A stretch of 64,000 bases of DNA, from assembly GCA_963972255.1 (NCBI GenBank), contig CAXATO010000001.1, positions 248,001 to 312,000 of the forward strand, written 5' to 3'. Below the pieces are notes generated by a model that saw nothing but the letters and a program-made list of their open reading frames with translations, was not told where the DNA came from and made no database searches. Source of the DNA: UBA1479 sp002706405. GTDB lineage: Bacteria > Pseudomonadota > Alphaproteobacteria > Rhodospirillales > Casp-alpha2. Within the stretch, counting starts at the first letter, position 1. Every line of letters begins with the position of its first letter. Position numbers and translations under genes: made by a program. Positions 25,460 to 34,604 of this stretch are shown here, one piece after another.

Positions 25460-26203
25460 TTACCAACCGTCGCAGCGGGCCTGGGTGGCGCGGTAGCTGT
25501 CGGGGGTATCCAGCCGCGCGTCGGCCCGGGCCATGTCCTGCTGCATGCGTTCGATCAGGGGTGTCAGCCGGTTGCGCAGCAGATTGACGAAATATCGGGC
25601 CCCGTTACTCATGGACCCTGTGACCTGCGGCGTGGCGGCGGCCGCTTCGTCGGCCAACCGGGCGCGGATGTCCGGCAGGTAGCTGGCCAGGGTGTCTTGG
25701 AAATTGCGCACGTGCTGGTTTTCGTGTTCCAGGATCACGTCATACTGGCAGGTACCGGGGCGGTAACGGCGGTCGACATAGACATCGATGCGGTCGTAGC
25801 CGATGGTCAACTCCGCATCCTTCAGCCCGACGCAGTATCCTCGGCCCAGGCGCTGTCCCTGAACCTTGACGCGAAACTCCCATTTCAAATCCCGGCCCAT
25901 GAGCCCGACCGGATGCCAGTTGGCCTGGGACGCGGCGCCGCCCGCACGGCGGCGCTTGGCCTCAAGCTGTTTGCCGGAAAAGCCGTTGGAAAATCGGATG
26001 CTGCCGCGCTTTTCCGTCAACCGGGTGGTGGTCTCAACCCCGGGCAGGCGGCAGTCGGCGGCTGCCGCAGCGGGTGTCCAAGCCAAGGCCGCCAGAGGTG
26101 TCAGCACGAAGGGCAGAAGTGCCAGATATGCCCGCAAACGCGGTTCCTTCCGATCACGAGGCACGGGGAAATGCCTATCTGGATTCAGGGCGCGGTAGTT
26201 CAC
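25460..26203 (-). CDS. Secreted protein with HENQH motif, possible zinc protease
   Basis: A 247-residue protein of uncertain family. It has an N-terminal hydrophobic export signal (about residues 23-48, ending AAAAADC) and a mature domain with LEHENQHVRNF. Residues 160-164, HENQH, match the HExxH zinc-protease pattern, as in the DUF922-type group, but no third ligand could be assigned. Four cysteines (51, 124, 152 and one near the end) may form disulfides in the periplasm. The GTG at 26203 has GGAAGAG 7 bases upstream and is preferred; a GTG at 26164 is weaker. It converges with dinB. Confidence 0.55.
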   Translation of the reverse strand: MNYRALNPDRHFPVPRDRKEPRLRAYLALLPFVLTPLAALAWTPAAAAADCRLPGVETTTRLTEKRGSIRFSNGFSGKQLEAKRRRAGGAASQANWHPVGLMGRDLKWEFRVKVQGQRLGRGYCVGLKDAELTIGYDRIDVYVDRRYRPGTCQYDVILEHENQHVRNFQDTLASYLPDIRARLADEAAAATPQVTGSMSNGARYFVNLLRNRLTPLIERMQQDMARADARLDTPDSYRATQARCDGW

Positions 26204-26245
26204 CAGCCAGCTCTTCCACCGCGTTTCTTGCCTACGATAGAATTT

Positions 26246-28162
26246 TCATTTCAGCTTAGCATCGTCGCTTTTAGATTCACCTGCTTGAGGGGGCGCGTCG
26301 CCCGCTTTGTTCTGGTGGGCTTTCTTCCGGGCCTCCTCAACAAGTGGCAACACTGTTAATCGCAGAATAAGCCAGAATGCGTATGCCGAGGACACTGACC
26401 AAGCGGCAGAATCGTCTACCAAACCGTGGGCAACAATATGGCGGAGGGGAGAAGCTGTCCGCTCCGTGAACGTCGCCTGGAGATTGAACTGCATGTCTTC
26501 GCCATAAATCTCGCATACAGCATCATGTGCCAATATTCTGTCTAGTGTGATGGCCTCTTGCGCAACGGCATCTGACCGCTCATTCGTGCTCGTGCTAAAA
26601 CCTCGCCTCTTCAGTTGCTGCCGCAACGCATTCTCCATTTGCGGCACCAGGATATGGAGGGCGACGCCATAATCACCTTCGAAACCCGCTAGAAAACCTT
26701 TAGCGAAAAGTTGTTCATTCCCTTCGGGCACGAACGGACTCAGATTGGCGATCTGAGACATTTCGAACATTGTGATCGGGTGCTCTTCCCAGATTTTCTT
26801 TCGAGCAGCATCAATTATACCAGCCCCAAATGCTGAGTTATCCATATTGACTAGCCACATCATGTGGTAGCGCATTGCCTTTTCTTGTTCCTCGGGGGTG
26901 CCTCCGAATAAAGGAGGAATAAGGTCGATGGTTCGGCCGTCTGGGTCGCTGATCGTTGCTGGCATCAGGAAGCGAAGTGGAGTATCCGCAGCTTGTTGAT
27001 TTACATTTTCTCGAAGTTTACTGAGGCGTGCCGGACCTGTCAGAATAACGAACCGCGAAATTGCTTCGTGCAAAGAGCGCCCCTCGACATTTGAGATTGC
27101 CCACTGCACTGCCTCTGTGAGGTCGATGGGCGTTGAGATTTCCCCCATCTCGTCGTGCATTCGCCCCTGATAGTCCGAAAGTTTCTGGCGAAGTGTATCT
27201 TTACGTAATTGTTCGCCCGGTACGCGCCGGTAAATTTTGATAGCCTCAGCAAGGTGTGAAGCTGCCGCAAGAAAGCTGGGTTTTTCACCGACGGCAGTCA
27301 ACTCAGCTAGTTCAACCATCGTTTCTGCTGCGGCTGTTCGCGCTGCATTTGCTTCGTTCGTATCTTTGCCCTTTTCAGCCCAGTCGGCGGCCTTGAGCCA
27401 GAGGTCTCTTATTGAGTGAGGATTGGCGGCGGCAGCGACTGCTTTCCTTGCGGCCTCACGGCAGAGCGTCGCCCGTTCATCGGGATCGCCAAGTCCAAGT
27501 TTAAGAATAATATCTTCGACGCGCGGGATGAACGTTGTTTCCCCAATTTTTAAAAGGCGTGAAGTGATTGAGCATATGAGTTCTTTGGCCTGAGCCTTTA
27601 GTTCTTCATCGCCGGTGATTTGATAGGCCAAACGTACGGCTCTCTCCGCACACGTTGTCGCCGGAAGGACAAGGTTTTGATCATCGTCTTTCACATTATC
27701 CAGGTACCGCTCGGCTACTAAGATATAAGCTCGAACGGCCCCCTCAGCGAATTGCGGGCGCCTCAACTTGAGCCAACCAAAATCGAACAGTCGCGCCTGC
27801 AGCATGGAGGGACCCACCTCGGCCGCAAGCTCAACTATTACTTCCGCCTGTTCAAAAGTGAAGTCGTCTGGAATGACTCCCCTGCTGCCATCCATCATCT
27901 CGAACATCGGACGAAATGGTCGTTGTGTGTCACTTGCTACAAGCATCGCCTGAGTCACGGCCCCAAGAAATTGATATGCATCTCCAAGCTCTGCTTTGCC
28001 GTCTTCACGGGCCTTTCGCGCCAAATCTTCAAACTTTTTTGAGTAATGGAAAACTGGATCAGAGGTGATCTCATCAATGGCAGCTGCAGCCTGGGCAGAT
28101 TTTAGTGATTTCAGATCGATGTGCAGGTCATGAAGCTGCTTAGGCTTGATCTCATCATTCAT
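26246..28162 (-). CDS. DUF4209-like helical protein, possible defence gene
   Basis: A 638-residue, largely helical cytoplasmic protein encoded in DNA clearly AT-richer than its neighbours. The C-terminal part contains SPLRHIVAHGLV, where R-H-x3-H-G (about residues 574-580) resembles the conserved RNxxxHG of DUF4209, a HEPN-like fold. The N-terminal 400 residues look like stacked helical repeats (DUF7380-like), but this is a guess. DUF4209 proteins occur in accessory and defence islands. It stands alone, with no nuclease, ATPase or methylase partner. The start is ATG 28162 (GGTGA before it) or GTG 28171. Signs of transfer are base composition and isolation; no integrase or tRNA site adjoins it. 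Confidence 0.55.
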   Translation of the reverse strand: MNDEIKPKQLHDLHIDLKSLKSAQAAAAIDEITSDPVFHYSKKFEDLARKAREDGKAELGDAYQFLGAVTQAMLVASDTQRPFRPMFEMMDGSRGVIPDDFTFEQAEVIVELAAEVGPSMLQARLFDFGWLKLRRPQFAEGAVRAYILVAERYLDNVKDDDQNLVLPATTCAERAVRLAYQITGDEELKAQAKELICSITSRLLKIGETTFIPRVEDIILKLGLGDPDERATLCREAARKAVAAAANPHSIRDLWLKAADWAEKGKDTNEANAARTAAAETMVELAELTAVGEKPSFLAAASHLAEAIKIYRRVPGEQLRKDTLRQKLSDYQGRMHDEMGEISTPIDLTEAVQWAISNVEGRSLHEAISRFVILTGPARLSKLRENVNQQAADTPLRFLMPATISDPDGRTIDLIPPLFGGTPEEQEKAMRYHMMWLVNMDNSAFGAGIIDAARKKIWEEHPITMFEMSQIANLSPFVPEGNEQLFAKGFLAGFEGDYGVALHILVPQMENALRQQLKRRGFSTSTNERSDAVAQEAITLDRILAHDAVCEIYGEDMQFNLQATFTERTASPLRHIVAHGLVDDSAAWSVSSAYAFWLILRLTVLPLVEEARKKAHQNKAGDAPPQAGESKSDDAKLK

Positions 28163-28418
28163 TTCAATCACCAGGAAAAAGTTGCGCCAGCCTTACATTC
28201 CAAGCCGAGAGCGTTTGCGCTCCATGTAGTGAAGATACCAGAAATAGCGACATCTTTTACGTGGCTGTATTGTCTGGACGCTGAAGTTGTATTGCGTTTG
28301 AGATAGCGTCGTCGGCCTCTCGCGTCCAGGTTTCCGGCGCGGATGAATTGACGTGGCGCCGGTCCGAGGCTACCAACGCTGGGAAGGGGGGCTTGGTATC
28401 GCAGGGAACATCCAGGCC

Positions 28419-29327
28419 ATGAGTTTTCAGTCCACCGTGCCGGGCTTCGGCAAAAAGGTGATCATCGAAGTGCGCGTCAACGAATACATGGCGCGCGACG
28501 TCAATCCGAACGTGCCGTTCACGCCGGACGAGATCGCCGAGGCGGCTGCGGCCTGCCGCGAGGCGGGGGCGTCGATCTGCCACTATCACGCCCGAAACGC
28601 CGATGGCTCGCCCAATCACGATCCTGACGTCTACTTCGAGACGATCCGCAAGATTCGCGCCGCCAGCGACATCATGATCCACCCGACCCTGGGCCAGGTG
28701 ACGCTCAAATCGTCGGACGAAGCCCGCTTGCAGCACATCGTCAAGGCGTCGCAGGATCCGGCCCTGAAACCGGATTTCGCGCCCATCGACATCGGCTCCA
28801 CCAACGTCGATGTCTACGACCGCGCGGCGAAACGCATGAAGACCGACGAACTGGCCTATGTGAACACGCCCAAGACCTGCGCGTATTTTGCCGAGCGCAT
28901 GCGCGAGATCGGGGTCAAGCCGGTGATCGTGTCCTGGACGGTGCCGTTCACGCGCATGTTCGAGGCGTTCCTGGAAATGGGCCTGGTCGACCAGCCCGCC
29001 TACCTGCTGTTCGCGTTGTCGGATTCGGGCTACCTCGGCGGCCATCCGGGCACCATCAAAGGGCTGATGGCGCATCTGGAATTCCTGCCCCAGGGCTTCA
29101 AGTACGAATGGTCGGTCAACAACAAGGTCGGCAACCTCTACGGCCCGGCGGCGCTGGCGCTGGAGATGGGCGGGCATGTGGCCATCGGCCTTGGCGATTA
29201 CCCTTATCCCGAGCTTGGCACGCCGACCAATGCGGATGTGGTCCGGCGGGTCGCCCAGATGGCCGAGGCATTCGGCCGTGAACCCGCGACCCCGGCCGAG
29301 GCGCGGGCGATGCTGGGCATGACCTGA
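28419..29327 (+). CDS. BKACE family beta-keto acid cleavage enzyme (DUF849)
   Basis: A 302-residue TIM-barrel protein of the 3-keto-5-aminohexanoate cleavage (BKACE) family. It has EVRVNEYMAR at about 15-24, the zinc-binding CHYHAR near residues 53-58 and GGHPGTIKGL near 205-214. These enzymes condense a beta-keto acid with acetyl-CoA, giving acetoacetate and a CoA ester; the substrate varies and cannot be told here. The ATG at 28419 fits the family N-terminus; the frame is open for 22 more codons. It is followed closely by signalling genes that seem unrelated. Confidence 0.85.
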   Translation: MSFQSTVPGFGKKVIIEVRVNEYMARDVNPNVPFTPDEIAEAAAACREAGASICHYHARNADGSPNHDPDVYFETIRKIRAASDIMIHPTLGQVTLKSSDEARLQHIVKASQDPALKPDFAPIDIGSTNVDVYDRAAKRMKTDELAYVNTPKTCAYFAERMREIGVKPVIVSWTVPFTRMFEAFLEMGLVDQPAYLLFALSDSGYLGGHPGTIKGLMAHLEFLPQGFKYEWSVNNKVGNLYGPAALALEMGGHVAIGLGDYPYPELGTPTNADVVRRVAQMAEAFGREPATPAEARAMLGMT

Positions 29328-29416
29328 GGCGGCAAAAAACTGCTGATACCGGCATCCGGGCCGGTATATGGTGGATTCCGGGTGTGGGGAATCCAAGTCA
29401 AAGGGAGACCTTGAAG

Positions 29417-29722
29417 GTGAAGTACCAAGTATCAGAGAAGGGAAATACGGTCACGGCGCGGATTTCCGGGCAGATGACGTTTTCCGACCGGGGTGAGGTT
29501 TCCGACTTGGCACTTGCCCTGACCCGCGGGAAGGCGGAAGACATCCAAGTCGATCTGTCGGCCGTCGAGTACATCGATTCCGCGGGCCTGGGGATCCTGT
29601 TGATCCTCCGCGAAGCGGCTCAGGAAAAGGGCCGGGCCATCACGCTGTCCGGCATGAGCGGTAGCGTTAAGGAAGTCCTCGACCTTGCCTGTTTCGACAC
29701 GCTGTTCACGTTCAAATCCTGA
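29417..29722 (+). CDS. STAS-domain anti-sigma-factor antagonist
   Basis: A 101-residue single STAS domain. The phosphorylation loop DLSAVEYIDSAGLGIL holds the Ser of the DSAG motif (about residue 57), the residue that is phosphorylated in SpoIIAA/RsbV-like proteins. GTG 29417 is taken as the start, since GGGAG lies 9 bases upstream; TTG 29411 is also in frame. It lies 28 bp before a gene that combines an anti-sigma-type kinase with a PP2C phosphatase. The two probably form one partner-switching circuit. Confidence 0.88.
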   Translation: MKYQVSEKGNTVTARISGQMTFSDRGEVSDLALALTRGKAEDIQVDLSAVEYIDSAGLGILLILREAAQEKGRAITLSGMSGSVKEVLDLACFDTLFTFKS

Positions 29723-29750
29723 TCACCTTTGATACAGCGGGGAAACCGGC

Positions 29751-31652
29751 ATGCCGAATGTCCGGGTCCTGATTGTCGATGACGAGGAACTCAACCGCCA
29801 GACCCTGCGATATTGCCTGGAGCCGGAAGGTTTTCTGATCGACGAGGCCGGCGATGGCGCCGAAGCCTGGGACATGCTGGCCGGCGGCGACGTCCAGTAC
29901 GACGCCATCCTGCTTGACCGGAAAATGCCCAAGATGGACGGCATGGAAGTGCTGGCCAAGCTCAAGGGCGATCCGGCCCTGAAGGCCATCCCGGTGATCA
30001 TGCAGACGGCCATGGACCTGGAATCGGAAATCATCGACGGCATCGAAGCGGGGGTCTACTACTACCTGACGAAACCCTATGACGTGGACGTCCTGGTCTC
30101 GGTCGTTCGCGGGGCGGCCGATAATTTCGCCCGTTACCAGCGCGTGCAGCAGGAACTGGCCAAGCGCTCCGATGCGGTCCAGTTGCTGACGGAAGGCCGT
30201 TTCGTCTTCCAGACTCCGCGGGAGGCCGATGCCCTGGCCGTTCTTTTGGCCAGCGGACTGGACCGCCCGACCGCCGTCGCCATGGGATTGTCGGAACTGA
30301 TGATCAATGCCGTCGAGCACGGCAATCTTGAACTGGATTACAAGAAAAAATCGACCCTCATGGCCGAGGGCCGCTGGGATGCGGTCATCGACGCCCGCCT
30401 GCGGGACGCGCCCTACAAGGACCGGCGGGTCGTGGTCGACGTCACGCGAACCGCGACCCATACGCGCTTCAGAATTACTGATGAGGGCCGGGGATTCGAC
30501 TGGCATTCCTATGTCGACCTGACCATGGCGCGGGCCTTCGATACCCATGGCCGGGGCATCGCCATGGCCCGGAAAATGGCGTTTGAGGCCATGGCCTACA
30601 TGGGCACCGGCAACATCGTGGAGGTCATGGCGCGGCGTGCCCAGCCGCCCGACCGACCCCGGGAAAAGCCGGCGGGCCCGACCATCGCCCTGGCCGAGCC
30701 GCTGCCCGATGGCATTGCCGACAGGCTGCGCGCGGTCGGGGAGGGGGCCGTGGTGACTGACAACGCCACCGCTTTGCCGACGGGCGCATTGACGGTCTCG
30801 GCATCCGGGGCGGGGGGGGTGTCCCTGCACCAGGGTGATGGCGCCGTGCCGCCGCTTGAGGTGCCGGCGGACCCGGATCTGGTCGAAGCCGTGGCGCGGG
30901 CACTGGTCCTGCCGGACAGTCTGGAGATCGGCACCCCCGCCGAAACCCGCCTGTCCCCGGCGCTGTCCCGCCATCAGGTATCCCTGTTGCCCGACCCGCG
31001 GGCGCTTGGCGATGCGGCGGGCGTGGACTTGGCGGCCTGGTCGATGGCCTGCAGCAGCGTCAACGGCGACATATGGGGCGGGCGGCTGTTGGTGGACGGG
31101 CGCCTTGCCGTGTTTATCGCGGACATGACCGGACACGGTCCTGTCGCCGGCGTGAATGCGATTCGGCTGCGGGCGCTTGTTGCAGCATGTGACGAAGCAC
31201 CTGACGTCGTGTTGCGCCGGCTCGATGAAATCCTGAAAAAGGCCCTGCCGACGGGCGAATACGCCGCCATGCTGTACGGCGTCGTCGATCCCGAGGCCCA
31301 TCGCTTCGACTACGCCGCCGCCGGGCTGCCCCATCCCGTCGCCTTTCCCGCCGACGGCGGCGATCCGGTCATCGGGCTGGGCAAGGGCCTGCCGGTCGGT
31401 GCCAGCGGTACCTTCCCCTACGAGCCGCGTCGCCTGGACATTCCCAGGGGCGGGTCTCTGGTGCTGTTCACGGACGGCCTGTTCACCCTGATGGACGGCG
31501 ACGCCCCCGGCGCCCATGCCTTCGACCGGCTTATCGACCGGCTAACGGGGCAGGGCGGCGGCGTCGCGCGGGGACTGGCGACCCTGATCGAGCCCCATTC
31601 CGCGCCCTGCGCCGACGATGTGACGGCGCTCTGCCTGACGCTTAAAGATTAA
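29751..31652 (+). CDS. Response regulator with HATPase and SpoIIE/PP2C phosphatase domains
   Basis: A 633-residue regulator. REC domain at about residues 1-125 with acidic pocket VDDEE, phospho-acceptor Asp in LLDRKMPKMDG (about 56), and LTKP Lys. An RsbW-like ATPase comes next (about 140-300; SELMINAVEHGN, TDEGRGFDW and HGRGIAMARK). A variable linker is followed by a SpoIIE-like PP2C phosphatase (about 420-633; INGDIWGG-like GD motif, FIADMTGHGPVAG, and VLFTDGLF). One protein thus holds both the kinase and the phosphatase for a STAS antagonist, with REC as the switch. The upstream STAS protein is the obvious substrate. The controlled target is not in the window. Confidence 0.88.
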   Translation: MPNVRVLIVDDEELNRQTLRYCLEPEGFLIDEAGDGAEAWDMLAGGDVQYDAILLDRKMPKMDGMEVLAKLKGDPALKAIPVIMQTAMDLESEIIDGIEAGVYYYLTKPYDVDVLVSVVRGAADNFARYQRVQQELAKRSDAVQLLTEGRFVFQTPREADALAVLLASGLDRPTAVAMGLSELMINAVEHGNLELDYKKKSTLMAEGRWDAVIDARLRDAPYKDRRVVVDVTRTATHTRFRITDEGRGFDWHSYVDLTMARAFDTHGRGIAMARKMAFEAMAYMGTGNIVEVMARRAQPPDRPREKPAGPTIALAEPLPDGIADRLRAVGEGAVVTDNATALPTGALTVSASGAGGVSLHQGDGAVPPLEVPADPDLVEAVARALVLPDSLEIGTPAETRLSPALSRHQVSLLPDPRALGDAAGVDLAAWSMACSSVNGDIWGGRLLVDGRLAVFIADMTGHGPVAGVNAIRLRALVAACDEAPDVVLRRLDEILKKALPTGEYAAMLYGVVDPEAHRFDYAAAGLPHPVAFPADGGDPVIGLGKGLPVGASGTFPYEPRRLDIPRGGSLVLFTDGLFTLMDGDAPGAHAFDRLIDRLTGQGGGVARGLATLIEPHSAPCADDVTALCLTLKD

Positions 31653-31673
31653 TCCAAGGCGGCCGCAACAACG

Positions 31674-31710
31674 AAAAAGGGCCAGTCCTGGTTTCAGGAC
31701 TGGCCCTCTT
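31674..31710 (-). terminator. Terminator of the tRNA transcript
   Basis: A perfect 12-bp stem, GGGCCAGTCCTG (31679-31690) and CAGGACTGGCCC (31695-31706), with a 4-base loop. On the minus strand it is followed by TTTTT (31678-31674), a classic intrinsic terminator just after tRNA-Asn. It may also stop the plus-strand phosphatase transcript. Confidence 0.9.
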
Positions 31711-31713
31711 AAT

Positions 31714-31789
31714 TGGCTCCGGCGGCAAGACTCGAACTTGCGACAAGTCGGTTAACAGCCGACTGCTCTACCAACTGAGCTACGCCGGA
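31714..31789 (-). tRNA. tRNA-Asn (anticodon GTT)
   Basis: A complete cloverleaf can be drawn on the minus strand: acceptor TCCGGCG / CGCCGGA, D arm TAGCTCAGTTGGTAGAGC, anticodon loop CTGTTAA with GTT, T arm with GTTCGAGTC, discriminator G and encoded CCA (31716-31714). It is the second tRNA of the transcript. Confidence 0.96.
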
Positions 31790-31796
31790 TCAGGCG

Positions 31797-31870
31797 TGGA
31801 GGCGCGGACCGGAATCGAACCGGTGTACACGGCTTTGCAGGCCGCTGCGTAGCCACTCCGCCACCGCGCC
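31797..31870 (-). tRNA. tRNA-Cys (anticodon GCA)
   Basis: A minus-strand cloverleaf with acceptor GGCGCGG / CCGCGCC, anticodon GCA in CTGCAAA, T arm CCGGTTCGATTCCGG, discriminator T (U73, an identity element for Cys) and encoded CCA. It lies 7 bp upstream of tRNA-Asn in the same transcript. Confidence 0.96.
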
Positions 31871-31977
31871 CCAGTATGACACGAAACCGTGCCGGGGCTT
31901 CATCCCCAAGGAAACACCCCTTTGCAGGGGCCCGTCCCTAGGGCCAGGCTGACCGGCTTCGGCCCACAGAGGGCGGG

Positions 31978-32006
31978 ACATTACATACTGGCCCCCCGGT
32001 GGTCAA
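31978..32006 (-). promoter_or_regulatory. Promoter of the tRNA-Cys/tRNA-Asn unit
   Basis: On the minus strand TTGACC (32006-32001), 17 bases and TAATGT (31983-31978). The start would be near 31971, giving a leader of about 100 bases to be trimmed before tRNA-Cys. Confidence 0.55.
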
Positions 32007-32075
32007 GCAACTGTTCGGGCGATTTTTCAAGCGCCGGAAATGACCCGGAAAAGCGCGAGGAAACGCGCGCCGCCA

Positions 32076-32104
32076 TTGTGTTCGGTGACGGCTGGGACTA
32101 TACA
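32076..32104 (+). promoter_or_regulatory. Promoter of pcm
   Basis: TTGTGT (32076-32081), a 17-base spacer and TATACA (32099-32104) lie about 60 bases ahead of the pcm start. AAGGAG at 32149-32154 is its ribosome-binding site. Confidence 0.6.
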
Positions 32105-32164
32105 GAATTCAGCCAAACCGGGCCCCGTGAACGGCCCGTTTCAATGCGAAGGAGAACCGGCGAC

Positions 32165-32821
32165 ATGGATTTCGCAGCCGCGCGCCGAAACATGATCGAT
32201 TGTCAGGTCCTGCCCAACCGGGTTACGGACGAGCGTGTCATTGACGCCATGGCGGAAACGCCACGGGAAGCCTTTGTGCCCGAATCCAAGCGGTCCATCG
32301 CCTATGTGGATGAAGCGCTGGCCATCGGCAGCGGGCGTTATCTGATGGAACCCATGATCACGGCGCGCCTGTTGCAGACCGCGCGCATCAATGCCGATGA
32401 CGTGGTGTTGTGCATCGGCTGCGGCACCGGTTACTCGCCGGCGCTGCTGTCCAAGCTGGCGAATACGGTCGTGGTCGTCGAAAGCGACAAGGCAATGGCC
32501 AAGCAGGCCCAGGAAACCCTGGCCGGGCTGGGCATCGACACGGTCGCGGTGATCGACGGCAAGATGACCAACGGGTATCCGAAACAGGCCCCTTATGATG
32601 TTATTTTCTTTGATGGCGCCGTGCCCAGCGTGCCGGAAAAGATCGAGAAGCAATTGGCCGAAGGCGGTCGTCTTGTGGCGGTTTGCTCGAAGCGCGGTTC
32701 CGCCGTCGGCAGCGCGGTGCTGGCCGCCCGCTTTGGGGGACATATCTCCCACCGCGATCTGTTCGACGCGGGCACGCCGGACCTTCCCGGGTTCGAGCTG
32801 GAGGAAGCTTTCACTTTCTGA
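32165..32821 (+). CDS. pcm: Protein-L-isoaspartate O-methyltransferase family protein
   Basis: A 218-residue Rossmann methyltransferase. It starts DFAAARRNMIDCQVLPNRVTD, has the pre-motif REAFVP (about 34-39) and SAM-binding motif I LCIGCGTGYSPALLS (about 81-95). PCMT enzymes methylate isoaspartyl residues in damaged proteins using SAM. This shorter alphaproteobacterial form regularly lies before tolC, and its repair activity has rarely been tested, so function is by family. AAGGAG lies 10 bases before the start. Confidence 0.88.
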   Translation: MDFAAARRNMIDCQVLPNRVTDERVIDAMAETPREAFVPESKRSIAYVDEALAIGSGRYLMEPMITARLLQTARINADDVVLCIGCGTGYSPALLSKLANTVVVVESDKAMAKQAQETLAGLGIDTVAVIDGKMTNGYPKQAPYDVIFFDGAVPSVPEKIEKQLAEGGRLVAVCSKRGSAVGSAVLAARFGGHISHRDLFDAGTPDLPGFELEEAFTF

Positions 32822-32944
32822 TATGGCCGAATCCGAGCCAGGTTGGCGCGATGTGGCGGGCCGGAGACGTTTGTGCAAGTTTTTGAATTGTCTGTATTTT
32901 TGCAGGTATTTAGTTGAAATCTGGACGCGGCGCATGCAGGTAGT

Positions 32945-34405
32945 ATGTTAACCCAACACAACCACAGGCGAGTAACGGCCTTGATCACGCGATTCCTTTC
33001 CCCCTTTCAGTACGTTCCGGGATTTTCCCGCGCCACGATTGGTGCTGCGGCATTTGCAGGTGCGCTGGCCCTTGCACCGGCGCCGGCCCAGGCACAATCC
33101 CTGGCTGAGGCGCTGATTGCCGCCTATTCCAACAACCCCACGCTGGCGGCCCGCCGGGCGCGCTTGCGCGCCACGGACGAACAGGTGCCCCAGGCGCTGT
33201 CCAATTGGCGGCCGTCGGTGGCGATCACAGGGTCTTCAGGCAAAGAGTATAACTCGAGCACGCTAAGGGCCGGTGGTACGGGGGGACGCTCACAAAATCG
33301 CAGTCCGGTTACCTATGGATTGGCTTTAACCCAGCCGCTTTACCGTGGTGGGAGGACGACGGCAGCCACGGAAGGGGCGGAAAACGCCGTTCGTGCGGAG
33401 CGCGCCCGCCTGATCGACACGGAACAGGATATTCTGCTGGCTGCGGCGACGGCCTATTTGAATGTGTTCCGTGACGAAGCGGTGTTGTCGCTCAACGTGA
33501 ACAACGAAAAGGTTCTTAAGCGCCAGCTTGAGGCGACCAAGGATCGGTTCGAGGTCGGCGAAATCACGCGCACCGACGTGCACCAGGCCGAAGCCCGCTT
33601 GGCCGGCGCCACAGCCGACCGAATTAGCGCCGAAGCTAATCTCGAGAACTCGCGCGCCGCCTATGAAAACATCGTCGGCCTGCCGGCGCCGAAGAATCTG
33701 GAGCTTCCGGGCGATCCCGGCGGGCTGCCGACGGACCGACACAACGCGATCAAACTGGCCGCGACTTCCAACCCCAACGTGATCGCTGCTGAATTCGACC
33801 GCAAGGCAGGCACGAACACGGTGCGTGAAGTGAAGGGCGAACTGCTGCCTGAAGTCGATATCACCGTGGGCCTTGACCGGGGGTTTGAAACCTCTTCCGA
33901 TAGAGGAATATCGAACTCCACCGATATTCGGCTGAACCTAACGGTTCCGATCTATCAGCAGGGAGCCGTCTATTCGCGTTTGCGCGAAGCCAAGCAGAGC
34001 CTTGCCGAACTGACCCGCAACATCGACCAGGCGCGCCGTGACGCCATCGAGGACGCGACCAGCGCCTGGGAAAACCTGCAGACGGCCCGCGCCCGCGTGG
34101 TGTCCTTCAGCGCCCAGATCGAAGCCAACGTGGTCGCCCTGGACGGGGTCGAGCGGGAGGCCGCCGTGGGCTCGCGCACGGTGCTGGACGTTTTGGATGC
34201 GGAACAGGAATTGCTGGATTCCCGTGTCGGTCATACACAGGCCCAACGGGATGAACGAGTCGCCGCGTTCGAACTGGCCGCCGCCATCGGGCGCATGACC
34301 GCAGCGGACCTGAAACTGGCCGTCGATGTTTACGACCCGCGCATGCATTACGACGAAGTGCGTGGCAAATGGGTCGGCGGATCGAGCAGCGACGAAGGCA
34401 AGTAG
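32945..34405 (+). CDS. tolC: TolC-type outer membrane efflux channel
   Basis: A 486-residue outer-membrane factor. A signal peptide of about 50 residues (cleavage near PAQAQS) is followed by two copies of the TolC half-domain (about 55-250 and 265-460), each mostly helical; the paired patterns around LLAAATAYLNVFRDEAVL and IEDATSAWENLQTARARV mark the equivalent helices. Trimers form the channel across periplasm and outer membrane for type I secretion and drug efflux. No pump genes adjoin it. The exporter at 11779-15624 lacks a partner of its own and could use this one. It follows pcm by 123 bp. Confidence 0.93.
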   Translation: MLTQHNHRRVTALITRFLSPFQYVPGFSRATIGAAAFAGALALAPAPAQAQSLAEALIAAYSNNPTLAARRARLRATDEQVPQALSNWRPSVAITGSSGKEYNSSTLRAGGTGGRSQNRSPVTYGLALTQPLYRGGRTTAATEGAENAVRAERARLIDTEQDILLAAATAYLNVFRDEAVLSLNVNNEKVLKRQLEATKDRFEVGEITRTDVHQAEARLAGATADRISAEANLENSRAAYENIVGLPAPKNLELPGDPGGLPTDRHNAIKLAATSNPNVIAAEFDRKAGTNTVREVKGELLPEVDITVGLDRGFETSSDRGISNSTDIRLNLTVPIYQQGAVYSRLREAKQSLAELTRNIDQARRDAIEDATSAWENLQTARARVVSFSAQIEANVVALDGVEREAAVGSRTVLDVLDAEQELLDSRVGHTQAQRDERVAAFELAAAIGRMTAADLKLAVDVYDPRMHYDEVRGKWVGGSSSDEGK

Positions 34406-34604
34406 GGCGGTTTTGGCCCCCTGCCATCGCTGATCACAGCGGCGCCCTGAGACGGCGTTCGACAATTAATTCCTGTGATATACCAAATATTAACGATCAA
34501 CATGGGTTAATGGCTGGTGTAGCTTGGGAAAAGTGGCGTGACTCGGACCTGCGTGGGAGTGGGGAGTCGGGGAGCGCAACAAAAATTGATGGGCATGCGG
34601 GATT

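Noticed and set aside
26259..28314. Near-identical 11-mers (TAGCATCGTCG and TAGCGTCGTCG) flanking the AT-rich gene, possible attachment sites
   Set aside because: Only 10 of 11 bases match, the motif is GC-typical here, and there is no integrase or tRNA, so chance is likely.
31870..31880. CATACT just ahead of tRNA-Cys as its -10 box
   Set aside because: It is so close that transcription would start inside the tRNA; the promoter at 31978-32006 fits better.
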